Of a DNA stretch of 64,000 bases, positions 1 to 10,026 are shown piece by piece. This DNA comes from Adineta vaga (taxonomy: Eukaryota > Rotifera). The DNA lies in assembly GCA_021613535.1 (NCBI GenBank), contig CP075492.1, positions 14,694,001 through 14,758,000 of the forward strand, written 5' to 3'. The notes below the pieces were generated by a model. The model saw only the letters and a program-made list of their open reading frames with translations, had not been told where the DNA came from and searched no databases. The translations under genes and the position numbers were made by a program. The stretch's first letter is position 1. The number at the start of each line of letters is the position of its first letter.

Positions 1-1
1 T

Positions 2-827
2 TTAACTCTTCTTATAACTGGACTTGGAACACGTATTCTAAGTCAAAGTTTTCAAATTGATTTTACATTAACAAATCATCTTTGGTGTAAATTACGTGTT
101 CCTATTATTTACATTAATACGTTGAGTTCCTATACATTTCTATGTCTTCAATCGATTGATGCATTTTTGGTTACATCATTATCCGTTTCTTTTCGACAGA
201 AAAGTAATATACAAAGAGGTCGATATTTTCTGATTAGTTTTCTTCTTCTTTGGATTATTGAAGAATTACCTTATCTCTATTTTCAAGAATTAATTATCAG
301 TTCTGATGGAACGAGTTTCATGTGTATAACAATCAATTCAACATATGCGAAATATCGAATATATTTTGTTTATCTTTTTCTAACGACGATTGTTCCACTT
401 GTTCTAATAATTGGATTTGATTTTTTAACCTATCGACATCTACAAATGTATACACTTCAACAACAACGCCATTTACTTTCAATTCTTGCAAGACAAATGA
501 CTAAAATGACTCTATTTCATATAGCTGCTGTTTTTCTCTTTCAAACACCATTTGCTATTGCACAATGTTATTTCCTTACCACAGGACTTAGTAAAGAACC
601 TATTCGAAATGCACAAGAACAAATCATACAACAATTTTTCAATATACTTGGATATGGCATCTATGCAGTAAGATGAAAAACTTTTCTTTTTCAATATGTA
701 TTCAACTGTTGTTTGTATATAGACATCGTTCTATTGTTATTTTATTGCATCAAAACGTTTTCGTCAACAAGTATTCAATGCATTTTTTAACCATCGACAA
801 GGCCAAAATCGAATACAACCGACATAA
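2..827 (+). CDS. Rhodopsin-like GPCR, 3' part (partial at window edge)
   Basis: Two exons are visible, 2..667 and 723..827, joined by a 55-nt GT..AG intron; the reading frame is open to the left edge, so the 5' end lies outside the window. The visible part begins near TM3: a WCK Cys motif (the usual TM3 disulfide Cys), then a SIDAF segment in the DRY position, a Cys-containing loop after TM4, TM5 (LTTIVPLVLIIGF), TM6 and a short TM7 (GYGIYATSFYCYF) that is completed only after splicing. The C-terminal tail is short and basic. Architecture matches the FMRFamide-receptor-like GPCRs expanded in rotifers. It would sit in the plasma membrane and couple to G proteins; the ligand cannot be told. The DRY motif is replaced by a SIDAF-like sequence, so coupling may be atypical. 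The family call is sound; the exact subfamily is not resolved. Confidence 0.75.
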
Positions 828-928
828 ACAAGTTGCATCATTGATTTGCTAAGAAACACGTGTTGTCGTTTTTCTTTCTCGAAGTAAAAGAATATATAGA
901 ATATTTCATAATCATTTTGTAATTTTAT

Positions 929-2092
929 ATGATGCAAACAGAGAATGTGTTTATTATTGCTGGAGCAGGCATTGGAGGTTTAGCAACTGCTTTAGCATTG
1001 CAACAGAATGGATTTTCGTATGAAATTTATGAACGTGACATAGATTTTAATTCTCGTCGACAAGGTTATAGTTTAACTATTCAAAAGAATGGATTTGCAG
1101 CATTGAAAGAACTTGGTTTAGGTGATTGTGTACGAGAGATGGGTGCAGATTCTGTAATCGCAGGAACAGCTACATACAACAATTTGGGTGAAGTGATCTT
1201 TTCTAAATCTAAACGAAATAGGGATCGATATAATTTCAATAATTTTGCAGTACCACGACAATCTCTTCGTACATGTCTAATGAATGAATTAAAACCAAAT
1301 GTTATTCATTGGAATAAAGAAATTATTCGATATGAATCGTTACAAAATAATTCTCATCAAATTCGAGTTATCTTCTCGGATAATACATCCGTTGTTGGTC
1401 GTGCATTGATTGGCTGCGATGGAGTTCGTAGTACAATTCGTAAACAAATGTTAGGTGATGATTTGAATTATCTTGGTGTATGGGCGATTAATGGTATTTC
1501 ATCTCATCAACAGAATCCACTTCTTGTCAATAAAACTGTTCAGATGCTTGATGGAAAATCTCGTTTATTTATTAAACCATATTCTCTTCATAAATCTATG
1601 TGGCAATTGACTTTTCAAGTTTCGAAAGATGATCAAACTTACAATCAAAATGATTTAGAAGATTTATTAAATAAAGCAAGACATACTACGAAAGATTGGT
1701 ATGAATCAATTACAAAATTAATTCATGACACGTCAGTTTCAGATATTCGTGCTGGTCCAGTTTTTGATCGAGATCCATTGGAAATTATTCGCAAAGACGT
1801 CGAATGTGTGACAATGTTAGGTGATGCTGTACATCCTATGAGTCCTTTTAAAGGACAAGGAGCGAATCAGGCATTGACGGATGCAGTTAATTTAGTAAAA
1901 TTTATAATGAAATATCAAGAAGAGAATGATGGCGTCGAAAAAGCTTTTCATGATTTTGAAAATGAAATGCTCATACGTTCAAAACGTTCTGTTTTACAAT
2001 CAAGATCAGCGGTAAAATTTCTTCATACTAACAATGCTCTTCTAAACACAAATATGTCTCAATTTATCAGTGGTAAACTTGTATTCGAATAA
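929..2092 (+). CDS. FAD-dependent monooxygenase (PHBH/UbiH type)
   Basis: An intronless 387-aa protein. The N-terminal Rossmann dinucleotide-binding motif GAGIGG is at residues 12-17, followed by an acidic residue at the end of beta2 (EIYERD). A second FAD-contact block, GDAVHPMSPFKGQGANQA, lies near residues 298-315, with the GD, the conserved P and the GQG expected in class A flavoprotein hydroxylases. A central CDGVRS block is the conserved DG motif that contacts FAD and NAD(P)H. Family members insert one oxygen atom into small aromatic or other compounds using NAD(P)H and O2; the substrate cannot be inferred. The start is the first of two consecutive ATGs. No signal peptide or membrane anchor is seen, so it is probably cytosolic. 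Lack of introns among intron-rich neighbours and the bacterial/fungal-like character make horizontal origin plausible, but this is untested. Confidence 0.85.
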   Translation: MMQTENVFIIAGAGIGGLATALALQQNGFSYEIYERDIDFNSRRQGYSLTIQKNGFAALKELGLGDCVREMGADSVIAGTATYNNLGEVIFSKSKRNRDRYNFNNFAVPRQSLRTCLMNELKPNVIHWNKEIIRYESLQNNSHQIRVIFSDNTSVVGRALIGCDGVRSTIRKQMLGDDLNYLGVWAINGISSHQQNPLLVNKTVQMLDGKSRLFIKPYSLHKSMWQLTFQVSKDDQTYNQNDLEDLLNKARHTTKDWYESITKLIHDTSVSDIRAGPVFDRDPLEIIRKDVECVTMLGDAVHPMSPFKGQGANQALTDAVNLVKFIMKYQEENDGVEKAFHDFENEMLIRSKRSVLQSRSAVKFLHTNNALLNTNMSQFISGKLVFE

Positions 2093-2338
2093 ATAAATCA
2101 TTCGAAAGACTTGAATTATTTTGTCATTCTAAACTTTTACTGTGTATTATTTGAAAATAAACAGTAGAAGCTATATTCACGATCAATCACACATTGATTA
2201 CTATAATTTTGATATGTTAACCTACTCAAAATTCGGACAAAGAATTTTTTCATTAATTATCTGATCAACAGAAAAATGATTATTAACAAAAAAAAAGAAA
2301 GAAAAAACGAAATATTAATAGTTTATCAAATGTAAGAT

Positions 2339-2714
2339 TCAACAATGAGAAAGATTGCCGTAACAATAAAAACTAGATACATAACCAATGCCTCCTTGTT
2401 TTAAATTGATTTGATACCATTTATTATCGTTCGTTTCACCAATTTGAACATTTTCACCTTTCACCCAACAATCAGCTGGATATCTATCTCCTGCATGAAT
2501 AGTGCTTATAGATGAACAATGCGTATTACTACATAGACGAATATCTGCTTCTTGCTTACATTCCACAAATCCAGTCTAGATAAAACTTAATTTTTTATTA
2601 TATTTTTAAAATAGAAACGATGATCATTACTTCGGATTGATGAATTATCATCAATAATAATAACAACACCAGAACAATAGAAATGATGTGCATGTTTTTC
2701 TTTAGATTGAGCAT
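2339..2714 (-). CDS. Small secreted Cys-rich SH3b-like protein (copy 1)
   Basis: Two exons on the minus strand, 2714..2631 and 2575..2339, with a 55-nt intron; 106 aa. Exon 1 encodes a signal peptide: short basic start (MLNLKKN), then a long Leu/Ile/Val core ending HQSE. An in-frame second ATG at 2693 is also possible. The mature part reads like a bacterial SH3 (SH3b) fold: IRLCSN, a Gly turn (IHAGDRYPADCW), then W-Y-Q-I and a final GYVSSFYC strand. The paired Cys residues suggest disulfides, as in an extracellular protein. SH3b domains in bacterial hydrolases bind cell-wall peptides. The same exon structure and motif order occur in the gene at 15454..15840, so the two are paralogues. A binding role is inference; no enzymatic motif is present. 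Confidence 0.7.
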
Positions 2715-3933
2715 GACCTTCGAACACTGTATCTTTGCTTATTATATACAAAGACGAGAATAAGAAGAAAAAGAATGTTCGTCAGTCACGATTGAATGCA
2801 CATTATCTACACGTTGTATTCATAGATCATTCACATAAGAAAAAGAATGAGACAAAGAAAGTAAATGTATACATCGTCTTTTTTGTGTTATATTTTGATG
2901 CGTACAGTAAACTTTTCTAGATAACTTCAGCGAGTTCAATTTCTTATTCTTTTTCTTATCCTCATTATGTATGAATTGGTTTACAGGTATGTATATAAAA
3001 TTGTATTAATATCTTACCTAATTGTATTTATGTATAACAGAATTCACGATCAATGAAATGATTCAATCATATCACTAATTTCTTTACAGAAATACAATTA
3101 GCTGTAGCTGTATAGAGGTCGTTCGAAATCGTAATAGCATATTCCTACAAAACAAATATTTTCTTCAAATTAGATATCATTTACGTAGCATTTGCTTAAA
3201 CGTACGTATGACTATAACGAACAACTTCGACAGAAACATATCAATTATCCAACAGGTGGAGATTTTCCACGAAGAAAGCCAGTGCTTATGCTTAATCGGA
3301 GTAAAAAATCTTCCAAGATATTTATATTAGTTCCCGCCTTTACATATTCAACCAAAACAATGGATTCATCAAATGGCTACGTTTGTTGAGGATTCAGTTC
3401 ATGTACATTTTTTTCTCTTCCATCAAGTGACGATATCTATCACGTATGTTTCCGCATGCATACGTCCTCATCTGTGTTCTTATAGTTCGCACTTTTTTAT
3501 GTACTTAATTTGTTTTTTGATCAGGCGATCGGATATAGTATGATACTGGATATTCCTCGTGCTATATATAAAGGATGGAGAACAGACATTAGGGCGGAGG
3601 GTGCTCTTTCAAAGAATAAAGTATCAACATCTATCTCTTGGACCCAGCATAGACATTGTCACGACCATTTTTAAATTTTCATTTTCAATAATAAACTATA
3701 TGAATGTAATCTATTACGTCTTCAGAAGCAATCAATTCATTTAGAATATCAAAAATGAGATAGAATACTCGTATTATTCAGCAGAGCGATATTTTAAATG
3801 TTCTCTAATATAAAGGAATTCACAATCTAGTTCTTGCGCATAAATACGATGAAATTTAATTGAAAATAAAGAACATTAACAAATATAATGAATTCTAATA
3901 GTTGTGATGATATCTTTTGTTCAGTCAATTAAA
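2715..3933. other. Intergenic, AT-rich, with possible decayed coding stretch
   Basis: No complete gene was recognised. On the plus strand from about 3208 a frame beginning MTITNNFDRN runs with only one internal stop to about 3490 and has a protein-like stretch (PPLHIQPKQWIHQM) near 3325-3370. I do not recognise it and no splice model rescues it convincingly, so it may be a decayed gene or chance. Confidence 0.3.
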
Positions 3934-4258
3934 TTAAAAAAAATGTCTATCTTGAAGCAATTTAGGAACTTCAGCACAGTCTTCACGAGACGAGATTCTT
4001 GAAGGATATTTATACGTTTCCTCATATGAATGAGCCCATTGTTTTTCATCTTCATAAGCATAATCATAAGTACTTCCAAGAATAAATATCTATATAATCA
4101 ATAACTTGAACGATCATTTATAGTCCACGGCTGTTGACAATTACACATAAATGATTAATTATATGAAGGTAGTACAATAGAATATTCATCATTTAGAGAA
4201 ACATTATAACTGGAGTATCACTTCGAAGCACAAGAGCACTACGAGAACATTGCAGCAT
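3934..4258 (-). CDS. Possible small two-exon gene, 67 aa, unknown
   Basis: The exon 4089..3934 has clear protein-like composition (YDYAYEDEKQWAHSYEETY, then SSREDC and a final HFF before TAA). A putative first exon, 4258..4211, starts with ATG and encodes MLQCSRSALVLRSDTP. Joining them over a 121-nt GT..AG intron keeps the frame and gives 67 aa. The N-terminus is basic with alternating hydrophobic residues, which could be a mitochondrial presequence. I do not recognise the family. The intron is longer than most here and the donor is GTTATA, so the first exon may be wrong; the last exon is more convincing. Confidence 0.4.
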
Positions 4259-4936
4259 CTTGAGGGTGGAGGAAATCAAGGATAAAGATTAGAGATGCAT
4301 ACCTTCACAATAATTTCAACTGATAAAATTGTTGACTGAATCAATAAGCGAATAGACTAGAAAATATTGAAGAAAAGGTCAATTATAAAGTTGCATTCAT
4401 TTGATAGAATATATTCGGTAAGATTATTCTTGTTGTTAAAGTAGATGTTAGGATTAGTTCTATTGTAGTTGTTCGTCGAGCGGAACGTTCTTTTAAGATT
4501 ATTACTGTTACCAGAATACTTGTAACCCGTACAAATGTGATAATAACACACCCACACACACCCACACACACCAGTAGAATGTCATGTCTATATTGAGATT
4601 TTCAGTCGCTATTTGGACACTAAAATCATGAAATGGAATAATGAATTTATTATTGAAAAAGTCAGTTTTAATGTAGGACGAAAACAATGCTGCTAAATCA
4701 ATAAATACATCGTCTTGGAATTAATATTAATTGATATGTTCCATTTGTGTTTTCTTGATAAAATGTTAGCGCGAGGTATGAAATGAATGAGAACATCTTG
4801 AGAATTTGCATGGCTGAATATTTATTATAAAGCTGTACATGAAAATATAGAAATATGCAGGGTAATATACAATTCAATTGCTAGTTAATAAGCAAAGGAT
4901 AGAGGATAAGTAGAATTCATGTTTATGTTTTTCATT
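4259..4936. other. Intergenic with CA-rich tract
   Basis: No gene seen. A short CACACCC-type tract lies at about 4549-4573; on the minus strand it reads as GTGTGTGGG units, which resembles the TGTGGG telomere repeat reported for bdelloids but is too short to call interstitial telomere. Confidence 0.3.
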
Positions 4937-6195
4937 TCATTGATTTGTGGTAGCGACTGATTCACTGATTATGTTTTTGCTTCTCTCACGTGCATTAGTA
5001 ACGATGAGATCGATAACGTTGCTGTTGAGTGCTACATTAGCAAGAATAGCAATAGGGTTGACACTGTGTGTTATATCAGTCACGGTAGCTTGTGCGTTGA
5101 CCGTGTTAGTTTTATTTTGTTCATTCGCCGGAGTAACAATAGATTCGATTGCATTACCACCCAGTATCACATTAGCAGCGGTAATAATAGGATCAACCAT
5201 ACTATTATTAGCTGGTAGAGTAGTAGTATTATTTGTACATCTTGCACGTGCATTAGCAATGACTGATTCAATTGCATTACTACTAAGTGTTACATTAGCA
5301 GCAGTATCGATAGAACTGATTGTTGTTGTAGTCAGATCAGGTATTCTTTTCAAAGAAGAAAAAAAAACGTTGAGAAAAATATAAATGAATGTCAAAGAGT
5401 TATTACCCTTTGACTGATCCTTGTGATTGAATTTGAGTATTTGTTGCTGCTTGTGCATGAGAAGTAATGATAGTTGTCGTTGTTGATTCCAATAAATGTT
5501 GAGTTTCTTGTTGATTTATTTCCAGAATTTGATCAGTAAGATTATCAATATTTGTTTTATTCTGTAATTGACTTTCAATTAATGCATTCACTTTATCTGT
5601 ATTAGCTTGATTATTTAAAATATCGATTTGTTTTTTTGCTTCATTTAAAATCGTTTGTTGTTTAGTTTGTAGATCATGTTCTAAATCTGCTAATGTTTTA
5701 GCTTTAACAGCATCTAATGTTTGAATAACATTTTTTAATTGATTTTTATATTCATTATCAATAATTAAATGGCGTCGATTAGCCATAGATAGCAATTCTT
5801 CCTGTTGATGTTGAGTATTTGTAAGAACATCTGCAATTGATTTTTGAACCTATATTTACAATTGAATTAACAGAGAAAAATATATAAGACAAAATTACTA
5901 GTTCATTAATTTCTGCCACACGTGCTCGAGAATATTCATTTACTTGTGCATATGTTGTACCTAATTGTAGGAGTAAATTTTCAATGTTTAATTTTGTATT
6001 GATTGTTGCATTTGCTTGAGTTTCTGATGATATAACAGATTGTACTTGAACATTATCAGCTGCAGCCGATGTATGAAGATGTTCACTGGCAGTTGTACTC
6101 TGTTCTGTAACAGTTTGATTTTTGTCTGTAGTAGAATTTTGTTCGTCGGATTGTGCTGAAAAGGTGCCAAATAATGCATTAATAATCGACGACAT
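4937..6195 (-). CDS. Q/N-rich amphipathic-helix protein with three C-terminal repeats
   Basis: Three exons, 6195..5899, 5849..5407 and 5345..4937, with introns of 49 and 61 nt; 382 aa. The N-terminal 55 residues are low-complexity Ser/Thr/Gln/Asn. From about residue 75 to 225 the sequence is hydrophilic, heptad-like and likely helical, rich in Gln, Asn, Lys, Glu and Ala, with no Cys and few aromatic residues (for example LADLEHDLQTKQQ and AKKQIDILNNQ). The last exon carries three imperfect repeats of an A-N-V-x-L-x-x-N-x-I-x-x-I pattern near residues 255-280, 300-320 and 345-370, linked by Thr/Asn-rich spacers. There is no signal peptide, so it is probably cytosolic. The layout recalls heat-soluble and LEA-type desiccation proteins, but no known family motif was identified and function is not established. 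Without splicing, exon 2 would end at a stop at 5403-5405. Confidence 0.65.
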
Positions 6196-6813
6196 TATAT
6201 TTTCTAATTAATAATTGAAAACAGAAAAATATTGGATCTAAAATGAATTTATATCTAAATTGTTAGATTGAGAAAAAAAAATATTCATAACATGATATAG
6301 GTTATAGAAATTCTCCTTTTTTCCATCTCTTTACATATTTTGTGCGCAATATGTTTATTGTTATTATGATGCTCTTAGGCACATGCTTTGTTTTTTCTTC
6401 TCTATTATAGAACATAGCTCTATATGCAATGTACCAAACGATAGAACTAGAAAGAAAAAAAAATGCTTATATGAATTATTTCCACTGATATTACTCAAAT
6501 GTGGACAGAAAAACAAGAAAATATTATCTATGTCGAGGAAATGTTGATGCACTGATTGATTGCTTCGTAATATGATATAACCGATAAAGGTTAAGAGATG
6601 ATGATGTTATTGCACAGTAAAACTTGATCAATGAAATTCGATGTTCTCTATATACAGTACAATACTCTGATTCTATTGACAATTTTTTTTAAGAACAAAT
6701 ATTCTTTCGTTTTACATATTTTTATTATAAAATGAGCGGTGTGTGAAAAACATTTTCATTTATAAGAACTCCGATCATTAAAATGCACTGTATAGTTAGT
6801 ACGAAGATGTAAT
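6196..6813. other. Intergenic
   Basis: AT-rich sequence between two minus-strand genes; it holds the 5' flank of the Q/N-rich gene and the 3' flank of ART-TPR 1. No gene, repeat or RNA was seen. Confidence 0.4.
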
Positions 6814-9113
6814 CTATTTCGAGTCTTGTTCTAGACGATTGATATTTGCGAGTTGTTCATCAATTTCCTTGGCTTGTTTCTCCCAGTTCATATCTTCATA
6901 GAGTTTTTTGGCTGCTGTCAAGTTTATACGAGCTGCTTCGAAATCACGTAAGCCAAGTTGAAGATCAGCTAGCTGTATGTGACTTTGAATCACAATGTTC
7001 TTTTTATCTTCGATCTCTTGCAAGTCGTGAAATGGAAGTATCTCATTGCTCTGTACCGTTGCATGATGTTTCAAAAGTCGATACTTCAATGCTGATGAAA
7101 GATCTTTGAGATTGTCTTTGTAGATGTTGGATATACGTTGATAAATGCGAGACAAATCTTCATGATTGTTCTGAGCGACGTAGATCTTACAGATTTCTTT
7201 GTAGTTTATCAGAGCCTCATCAAATATCTCCATCTCTTCCTGAAGCTCAGCAATATTCTTGTAGCATTTGCCCAATTGTCTATCGATAGGTGAGCAAAAT
7301 TTTAAAAGAGCTTGAAGTCGAAGTTGTTCGTAGTGTAGAGCAGATTTTTTGTCTTCCTTTTTATCATTTATCTCTTCCTTTTCTAAGTAAACCGTCGATA
7401 AGATCTGATATAACACTGCTTTTTGTCTTTCATTATCTGGTAACTGATTCAGAGTGGTTTTACAGATTAATATTGCAGCATCATATTGTTCCTGAGCCGA
7501 CTTGTCGTCCTCGAAATGAAAGTAATGCAGGCGACCTATTTTCAGATGAAGATTGGCAATTTCGAAACCATTGTTCTCAGGATATCTTTGCCAGATTGTA
7601 AGCGCTTGTTTGTAGTATGTCAATGCTGCTTTGTAATTTTCCCGACCATATCCCTCTTGATATCCACCCAATGCTCTGTATCTCTCGGCCTCCAGTTGTT
7701 CTCCCTCCGAAGTAAATAATTCATTGAGTTCATCGAAAATAGTGTTAATCTCCTCTTCTGGAGCATCTTTGCACACTTTTCCAGCAATGATACTAACACA
7801 CTCTTTCAGACTAATTTTTCTGTTCTCGAACGGCAGAATATAATCATCTTCCAATGTCAGCATCACCTTGATAATCTTTTCATCTTCACTGTAACTACTG
7901 CTCCGAAGACGAAGAAATGTTCCCATCATGAGAAGTATTTCTTTCTCGTTGGAGAATTCACTCAAATGAGAAATATCTCCGAAAGGTTTAGAGTTGTATC
8001 TGGCGTTTAGATTAATTTCTAGCAGCACCCGGACGTAACCTTCCATCACTGAGGATATAGGCGGAAGAAAACTGAGCGATAGACGCCGATCAAGCGATGT
8101 CGACAGAAAACTGGTTAACCTCACCATATAGGCAGACTTTAATGTTTCGACTTCATCCTCAGACATGATCTGTCCTCGAAACACTTGCACTTGTACGTTG
8201 TCTACGTTGGTGGTTTTGAATGTTTCGTGTTCCTTTTTTAATTGGAGAAATAAATCTTTAATGTAGTAGCCGAATGCAAACATTACTCTGACGTTGTACT
8301 GTCGATTAGCTTTGTTGATCAAGCGAAAAAAGAAGGTATCCCGTGTATACCACCAAACAGCCTTATCAGGAGTATACTCACGCTCGAACTCATCGATAAC
8401 ACGCAGTTCTCCAACTTTTCCATCGTAATAATTTCGTAGTTCAGTAGTGAGACGCTGGTGGCATACTTCTCTTGGATAAGGTAAGTGGCAGAGAGCATCC
8501 ATAAATATTACCCACCATGAAGCAGAACCAGATTCTGTTGTTCTATCTTGTTTGTCGAAGTTACCAAATACACCATCCTTCTCTTTTTCCAGATATCTCT
8601 TTACGTCACTATCGACTGCCTGAAGTAAGGATTTGTGATTCGTGTACACTTTCTTAACCTGCAGTAAAAAAGTGTCTTGCGTCGCAGAAAAAAACTAAGT
8701 TTAAATCTTACCTTTGTGTACGAACTCGGCCAGCTTTGAAGATGTTCACTATTCTGAGAGTAGACAAAAATTGAACGAATGTTTTGCAAGTGATGAATTT
8801 CTGGAATTAACTGCTTGCCGATGTTGTCTGAACAGACTAGAAAACACACGACATATTGTGACTCTTGTAGATAATGTTTACAGGAGTCTTGATTGTCAAA
8901 GAACTTGGTGTAGTCGACAATTTCACGTAATTTGGAGATGGTCAGGTCTCCATTTAAGCCATCGTGAACATGGTTATCGCACCAGACTAACTGATGTGAC
9001 TCAAGATTGAGTCGTTCACGGTCGAAAAGGCGAGATCGTATAGGGGAATTTCCTTGAATTGTATTATCGGCCGATATCATGGAAGATTGTGATGATCCAA
9101 CGAATGTGTTCAT
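6814..9113 (-). CDS. NAD-dependent ADP-ribosyltransferase (R-S-E) with TPR tail, paralogue 1
   Basis: Two exons, 9113..8712 and 8658..6814, intron 53 nt; 748 aa from the ATG at 9113. An in-frame ATG at 9224 would add 37 basic residues; the shorter start is preferred because it aligns with the start of paralogue 2. Residues 1-140 form an N-terminal region shared with paralogue 2 (VVCFLVCSDN, RSIFVYSQNSE). The catalytic region has the arginine-specific ART pattern: FRGQ (Arg about 295), STS (320-322) and an ExE in SNEKEILLM (372-374). These residues bind NAD and transfer ADP-ribose, usually to Arg. From about 440 to the end there are helical repeats of TPR type (ALTYYKQALTIW, ALINYKEICKIY), as in kinesin-light-chain-like proteins. 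No signal peptide, so an intracellular enzyme with TPR-guided targets is likely. Such ART-TPR proteins are abundant in bdelloids. Confidence 0.85.
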
Positions 9114-9224
9114 ATTTTTTGTAGCCGTTAAATTTCGTCTTCTCAATAGTTTTAACTTTAGTTTGTCTCCATGGCTCGAGAAACATAACATTACTGTTCT
9201 GTGTATGTGCTGCTTTTTTTTCAT

Positions 9225-10026
9225 CGCTTCATCATCATCTCCATGGTTTACGTTTTACGGAGAACAAGTAAAATAAATGTGTTCTCACAATTTCCACTTT
9301 TGTTTGTTTGTCGGAGAAGGCGTAAACACGTGTTTTTACGCGTCCAGACGTGCACATTTCAACACGTTATAAATGTATTTTTGTGAAAAACTTTCTCCGA
9401 TTGTGTCTGCCTGGCAAATGTTTGATTCATATATTTTCTTTCGACAGGTTCAACTAAAATAGCAAAAAGTAGAACGACGAGATTATTGTCAGAAACAACC
9501 ACCATGACGATTGTAGGGTGAACCCTATATCAACAATAAAAATTCAACAATGTAAACAAACGTCGTAATGCTTTATTATTATTATTCGATATTTTATTTA
9601 ACAAAACATAGTACACAATGATGCTATTAGTCAACACATGATGCAGTTTATTTACTGTCGTTGGTTAGTTTTTTAGACCTTTCATAAAGCGCAGAAGAAA
9701 TATTTATTAATGTATATTAAGTATGAATGGTTCTAATTTTGTTAGCCATGACAATAATTTCATCAAGTTTTTTTATGACTTTAGGTGGCATAAAATGACT
9801 TAAATTTGAGTTCTGATTGATTTAAATCAATCACTTCCTTTTCCCCTGATAACCAGCTTCTTGCATAAGAACAAATTCATCTGGAGGTATGATGAAGATC
9901 ACTTCTCTTCAGCTATATATCCTTTTTCATTATTAAGTTCCTATTTGACAAAAAAAGCAAAAACTTTATTAATTTAACAATATCAATCACAAAAAACGAC
10001 AATAATTCGTTCATTTCTTTTGTCTG
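9225..10026. other. Intergenic between ART-TPR 1 and the LDLa/EGF/7TM gene
   Basis: Upstream flank of the ART-TPR gene, a short AGGGT-GA-ACCCT palindrome near 9516-9527, and the coding remnant listed separately at 9717-9908. Nothing else was recognised. Confidence 0.4.
9717..9908 (-). pseudogene. Short decayed coding remnant, unknown family
   Basis: Two protein-like minus-strand stretches lie close together in different frames: one ending EFVLMQEAGYQGKRK then a stop, and one reading MPPKVIKKLDEIIVMANKI to a TAA at 9717. A third frame links them with VIDLNQSELKFKSF. Such a run of coding-like pieces separated by frame changes is typical of a decayed exon. The parent gene was not recognised. 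Confidence 0.35.

Noticed and set aside
3192-3744. Plus-strand ORFs of 61-65 codons
   Set aside because: Short, no start context or homologous motif; mentioned only as possible decayed coding sequence.
4549-4575. CACACCC tract as interstitial telomere
   Set aside because: Only about 25 bp and irregular; ordinary CA-rich microsatellite is enough to explain it.
4947-5384. Plus-strand 145-codon ORF with hydrophobic repeats
   Set aside because: It is antisense to the last exon of the Q/N-rich gene; its repeats are the mirror of the A-N-V repeats on the minus strand.
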